From positions 1 through 15,984 of the forward strand of contig DASYQJ010000182.1 in NCBI GenBank assembly GCA_036005605.1: DNA of 15,984 nt. The letters are read 5' to 3'. The stretch comes from JALZAA01 sp036005605. Lineage in GTDB: Bacteria > Actinomycetota > Acidimicrobiia > IMCC26256 > JACDBD01. Shown piece after piece: positions 13,200-15,984 of this stretch (positions are counted from its first letter, which is position 1; the number at the start of each line of letters is the position of its first letter). Both the position numbers and the translations under genes were made by a program. The notes beneath the pieces were generated by a model. The model saw only the letters and a list, made by a program, of their open reading frames with translations, made no database searches and was not told the origin of the DNA.

Positions 13200-14371
13200 G
13201 GCGAGCGGCCGTTCTGGCAGCAGCCGCCGCCCTCGGCATCCTCGTCGGCGCCATCGCGACGGCAGCGATCCAGGACTCGTCGGGCGCTCCGCCCGCGGCA
13301 CCCGAACGACGAGTGAAAGAGGTGCCCGTGCCCGAGCCGGACGAGCACGTCCTACTCGTGTGGACGTCCGGTGGCATGCCTGCTGACTTCGCCGACCGCG
13401 TTGCTGCACTCCCGGGCGTGGCACGCGTCACCGCCGCCCGCGGCGACCTCGTGAACCTCACCGCGTCGTTCGCGGCCGACGGGCGCACGGTCGACAGCCC
13501 GGCCCCGGGGTACACGATCCCGATCGACGCCCTCGCGTTCGACCCGCAGAGCTACGCACCCTTCTTCGACGGCGCGGCGCAGGCTCAGCTCCGGGCACTC
13601 CCGCCGGGACAAGCGCTGTTGGGCGCGACGTCGGCAGAGCTTCGCCGTCTCGGATCGGGCGGCGTGGTCCAGCTCGGCAACGGCGCACAGGTGACGGTGG
13701 CCGGCGTCGTGGACGACGAAGTCGTGGGCGCGGCCGAACTTGTCGTCGACATGACCACCGCGCCGGCCGTCGGGATCGAGACCGTTCGCTTCCTGCTCGT
13801 TGCGTACAGCGGCGACCGCCCGGAGGTCGAGCGGTCGATCGCCGCTCTGGTCCCGGACGCCGCGGTGCGATTCCGGGGCCGCGGAGAGACGCCGTACCTG
13901 CGTCACGGCGACGCCGTGCTGCCGCAGGCGCTCATCAAGGCGCGCTTCGGCGAGTTCGCCTACCGCCCGTCGTCCGGGCGGGACGTGCTCGAGGATCCTG
14001 CCTGGCCCCAGGAGAACATCGTGACCGAGGCAGTGCCCATCCTCGGCCGCATCACGTGCCACCGCGCGGTGCTGCCGGCCATCGAGGGCGCGATGCGCGA
14101 GCTGGAGGAACGGAACCTCGCCGCACTCGTCGACCCGAGCGGGTATCAGGGCTGCTGGGTTCCCTCGATCATCACGCCGGGCGGGGGCGTCTCTCGACAC
14201 TCGTGGGGCGTCGCACTCGACCTCAACTTCTCGAACAACCCGACCGGGCTCGCATCTGCCGTGGACCCACGACTCATCGAGGTCATGGATCGCTGGGGAT
14301 TCATCAGCGGCGCCAACTACCTGGTGCCCGACCCCGGTCACTTCGAGTACCTGCACCCGCCGCGGACGTAG
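13196..14371 (+). CDS. Exported M15-family (VanY/D-Ala-D-Ala carboxypeptidase-like) metallopeptidase with extra N-terminal domain
   Basis: 391 residues. GTG 13196 overlaps the anti-sigma TGA (GTGA). The N-terminus MRRAAVLAAAAALGILVGAI is a signal peptide or anchor. Residues about 50-225 form a domain of unclear identity whose LPPGQALLGATSAELRRLG and LGNGAQVTVAGVVDDEVVG resemble the extracytoplasmic (MacB_PCD-like) domain of FtsX/MacB permeases. The C-terminal part (about 280-388) is an M15 peptidase: SRHSWGVALD (333-342) supplies zinc ligands H335 and D342, and DPGHFEY (379-385) supplies H382, with D379 at the position that is Glu in VanX. C288 and C320 may pair. Family members cleave peptidoglycan stem peptides (D,D- or L,D-bonds), so a periplasmic or wall-side role is expected; substrate is not shown. 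It is the third gene of the sigma operon. Confidence 0.85.
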   Translation: MRRAAVLAAAAALGILVGAIATAAIQDSSGAPPAAPERRVKEVPVPEPDEHVLLVWTSGGMPADFADRVAALPGVARVTAARGDLVNLTASFAADGRTVDSPAPGYTIPIDALAFDPQSYAPFFDGAAQAQLRALPPGQALLGATSAELRRLGSGGVVQLGNGAQVTVAGVVDDEVVGAAELVVDMTTAPAVGIETVRFLLVAYSGDRPEVERSIAALVPDAAVRFRGRGETPYLRHGDAVLPQALIKARFGEFAYRPSSGRDVLEDPAWPQENIVTEAVPILGRITCHRAVLPAIEGAMRELEERNLAALVDPSGYQGCWVPSIITPGGGVSRHSWGVALDLNFSNNPTGLASAVDPRLIEVMDRWGFISGANYLVPDPGHFEYLHPPRT

Positions 14372-14397
14372 CGAACTCGCGCCGGGCGGCTGTCGTC
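14372..14397 (+). promoter_or_regulatory. ECF-sigma-like promoter, copy 3 (CGAAC-N17-CGTC), before the amidohydrolase
   Basis: CGAAC at 14372-14376 begins directly after the peptidase stop codon. CGTC follows at 14394-14397 after 17 bases, and the GTG start at 14406 is eight bases further on. Boxes and spacing equal those at 10101-10126 and 10784-10809; only the base after CGAAC differs (T instead of C). Confidence 0.55.
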
Positions 14398-14405
14398 TGT
14401 GTGAC

Positions 14406-15890
14406 GTGGACGACGGCGAGGGCCTCCCGATCAAGTTCGGGCCGTGCTCGAACGGCGAGTACGACCCCCAGCCGCTCTCACCCGTCGTCGAGGAGACGAT
14501 CCGCCGGGCCCGGAATGCGTGCGATCGCAATGCCCGGCGAACCGGTGTGTCACGGCGAGAGTTCCTGCTCTCGGTGTGCGGCGCCGCGACCACGTTGCTG
14601 ATCCTCAATGCGTGCGCGAGCGAGGAATCCAAAGCAAAGGGTCGAGGAAAGCCGGGCGGCACCTATGACGTCCCCACCACGGCGGGCACCGACCGGGATG
14701 CGGCCCGCGCCGCGCTCGCCGGCGACGAATTCGTCTTCGACATCCAAGGGCACTTTCTCGAGTACCGGGTGAACCCGGCCACCCGCCAGGCGCGCGACTT
14801 CTGGACCGGGTTCCCGCAACGGGGCTGCGGTGAACAGGACCCGCGGTTGTGCTTCTCGATCACGCACTTCATGGAAGAAGTGTTCCTGAAGAGCGACACG
14901 TCCATGGTCGTGCTCTCGGCGTTGCCGATCGCGCCCGATGGAAGCCCGATGTCGACCGACCTCATGGACGAGACCCGGCGCGTTGCGGAAGCGTTGTGCC
15001 ACGACCAGCGGGTGCTGCTCCACGCCCAGGCGTTGCCGAACGTCGGCGACCTGTCGGCGAATCTCGACGCGATGGCGGAGACCGCGGAGCGATACCGCGT
15101 CGTGGCGTGGAAGATCTTCACCAACTACCCGGATCTCTACGACGGATCGGGCAACGCCTGGCGGCTCGACGACGGCGATCCTGCGCTGGCGCAGATCGGG
15201 AACGCATTCATCGCGCAGGCCGCCCAGCTCGGAGTGCCGACGATCACCGCGCACAAGGGCCTCGCCAACACGCTCGGCTACAGCTCGGCGCACGCGTCGC
15301 CGGTCGACTTCGGTCCCGCCGCCCGCGCCCATCCCGACGTGCGCTTCGTCGCCTACCACTCCGGCTACGAAGCCGGCGTTCCGGAGGGACCGTACGACGC
15401 TGCAACCGCCGACATCGGCGTGAACCGCCTGATCGCAAGCATGCTCGCCAGCGGCGTTGGTCCGAACCAGAACATCTACGCCGAGCTCGGCACGACGTGG
15501 TGGTCGCTGATGGGATCGCCCGACCAGGCCGCCCACGTACTCGGCAAGCTGCTCAAGTACGTCGGCGACGACAACGTGCTGTGGGGCACCGACGCACTCT
15601 TCTACGGGGCGCCGCAGGATCAGATCCAGGCGCTGCGCGCGTTCCAGATCACCCCCGAATACCAGGAACGCTTCGGGTACCCGGCGCTGACCGACGAGGT
15701 CAAACGGAAGATCCTGGGTTTGAACGCCCTGCGACTACACGACGTCGACCCTGTCACGGTGCCGTGCCCGTTCACACGCGAGGAGCTGGAACGGATCCGC
15801 CTCGAGATCCCGACCGGGCTCCAGACGTACGGGCCGCGGACGACCGCGGAGCGCGAGGCTTTCGTCGCCGCGCATCACGGGATGCCGTAG
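14406..15890 (+). CDS. Tat-exported amidohydrolase (amidohydrolase_2 family, ACMSD-like), possible lipoprotein
   Basis: 494 residues from GTG 14406. A 47-residue cytoplasmic-type extension (containing FGPCSNGEY at 11-19) precedes a twin-arginine signal SRREFL (49-54), a hydrophobic stretch LLSVCGAATTLLIL and LNAC (67-70), which could be a lipobox although N at -2 is atypical. The mature enzyme is a TIM-barrel metal hydrolase or decarboxylase: FDIQGH (111-116), TAHKG (H283), AYHSG (H318) and WGTDALFYG (D396). Family members usually start with D-x-H-x-H; here the first histidine is Q114. Known relatives hydrolyse or decarboxylate small aromatic or cyclic acids; the substrate here is unknown. 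An internal GTG at 14547 would give a classical short Tat signal. The extension is kept because a similar GxCSNGEF-type segment is, as I recall, shared by related Tat amidohydrolases and the promoter copy fits 14406. Confidence 0.87.
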   Translation: MDDGEGLPIKFGPCSNGEYDPQPLSPVVEETIRRARNACDRNARRTGVSRREFLLSVCGAATTLLILNACASEESKAKGRGKPGGTYDVPTTAGTDRDAARAALAGDEFVFDIQGHFLEYRVNPATRQARDFWTGFPQRGCGEQDPRLCFSITHFMEEVFLKSDTSMVVLSALPIAPDGSPMSTDLMDETRRVAEALCHDQRVLLHAQALPNVGDLSANLDAMAETAERYRVVAWKIFTNYPDLYDGSGNAWRLDDGDPALAQIGNAFIAQAAQLGVPTITAHKGLANTLGYSSAHASPVDFGPAARAHPDVRFVAYHSGYEAGVPEGPYDAATADIGVNRLIASMLASGVGPNQNIYAELGTTWWSLMGSPDQAAHVLGKLLKYVGDDNVLWGTDALFYGAPQDQIQALRAFQITPEYQERFGYPALTDEVKRKILGLNALRLHDVDPVTVPCPFTREELERIRLEIPTGLQTYGPRTTAEREAFVAAHHGMP

Positions 15891-15915
15891 GTGCCGGTTC
15901 CGGCTGCCACTCAAC

Positions 15916-15926
15916 GACAAGTTGTC
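15916..15926. repeat. Short perfect inverted repeat (GACAA-G-TTGTC)
   Basis: An 11-base perfect palindrome with a central G lies in the 80-base gap before a possible next gene. It could be an operator half-site pair for a dimeric regulator, but a palindrome this short can arise by chance. Confidence 0.25.
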
Positions 15927-15970
15927 TGGGCGGGGGCTACGGTGAATCGGCCGCGGCGTGGGGGGTCGTG

Positions 15971-15984
15971 ATGGCCGGGCCGAC
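15971..15984 (+). CDS. Possible start of a following gene (partial)
   Basis: An ATG at 15971 (MAGP, running off the window) follows a six-G stretch at 15960-15965, five bases upstream, which would serve as a ribosome binding site. Only four codons are visible, so neither reality nor product can be judged. Confidence 0.3.

Noticed and set aside
11828..13424. Long minus-strand open frames opposite the anti-sigma gene
   Set aside because: Arginine/serine-rich antisense frames without motifs; the plus frame has the zinc motif, membrane helix and coupled starts.
15893..15904. GCCGG-TT-CCGGC just after the amidohydrolase stop as a terminator
   Set aside because: A stem of only 5 bp with a two-base loop, and no T-tract.

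Overview
This is a chromosomal window from a high-G+C actinobacterium. An Acidimicrobiia-like lineage is my best guess, from general resemblance only. Support for an actinobacterium: the rsmA-ispE / tRNA-Gln-glmU-prs neighbourhood, a 33-residue bS22 (AURKAIP1/COX24-like) ribosomal protein, a tRNA with no encoded CCA, GTGA stop/start overlaps, and several genes that appear to be translated from leaderless or nearly leaderless mRNAs. I see no insertion sequence, CRISPR array, rRNA or phage gene.

Left part (1-4598), housekeeping. The last codons of an upstream gene (possibly tatD) are followed by rsmA (16S rRNA dimethyladenosine methyltransferase) and ispE (MEP-pathway kinase), joined by a 4-base overlap. 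A strong hairpin lies between ispE and a convergent, very short ribosomal protein gene (bS22), which has its own sigma-70-like promoter. Next come tRNA-Gln(UUG), glmU (UDP-GlcNAc synthesis) and prs (PRPP synthetase); glmU and prs are 18 bases apart and probably one operon.

Middle part (4662-8812), minus strand. Three genes are read leftward: a large LAL-type LuxR regulator (P-loop ATPase plus C-terminal HTH), an 83-residue protein that resembles RiPP leader peptides of the Os/Franean1_4349 (LigA-like) kind, and a secreted glycine-rich protein that looks like the bacterial relatives of the ALK/LTK glycine-rich domain. A GT1/MGT-family glycosyltransferase (8907-10070) diverges from the regulator.

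Right part (10101-15890), an apparent ECF sigma-factor cell-envelope module. It holds a secreted protein of unknown function, an ECF sigma factor, a membrane anti-sigma factor with a zinc-binding cytoplasmic domain and a large RseB/LolA-like extracytoplasmic domain, an exported M15 metallopeptidase with an extra N-terminal domain, and a Tat-exported amidohydrolase. The most interesting observation is that the same promoter-like string, CGAAC-N17-CGTC, occurs three times. It precedes the secreted protein, the sigma operon and the amidohydrolase, and each copy lies only 8-10 bases before the start codon. This suggests a small autoregulated regulon of leaderless transcripts controlled by the local sigma factor, with the anti-sigma domain sensing an envelope signal and the peptidase and amidohydrolase as outputs.
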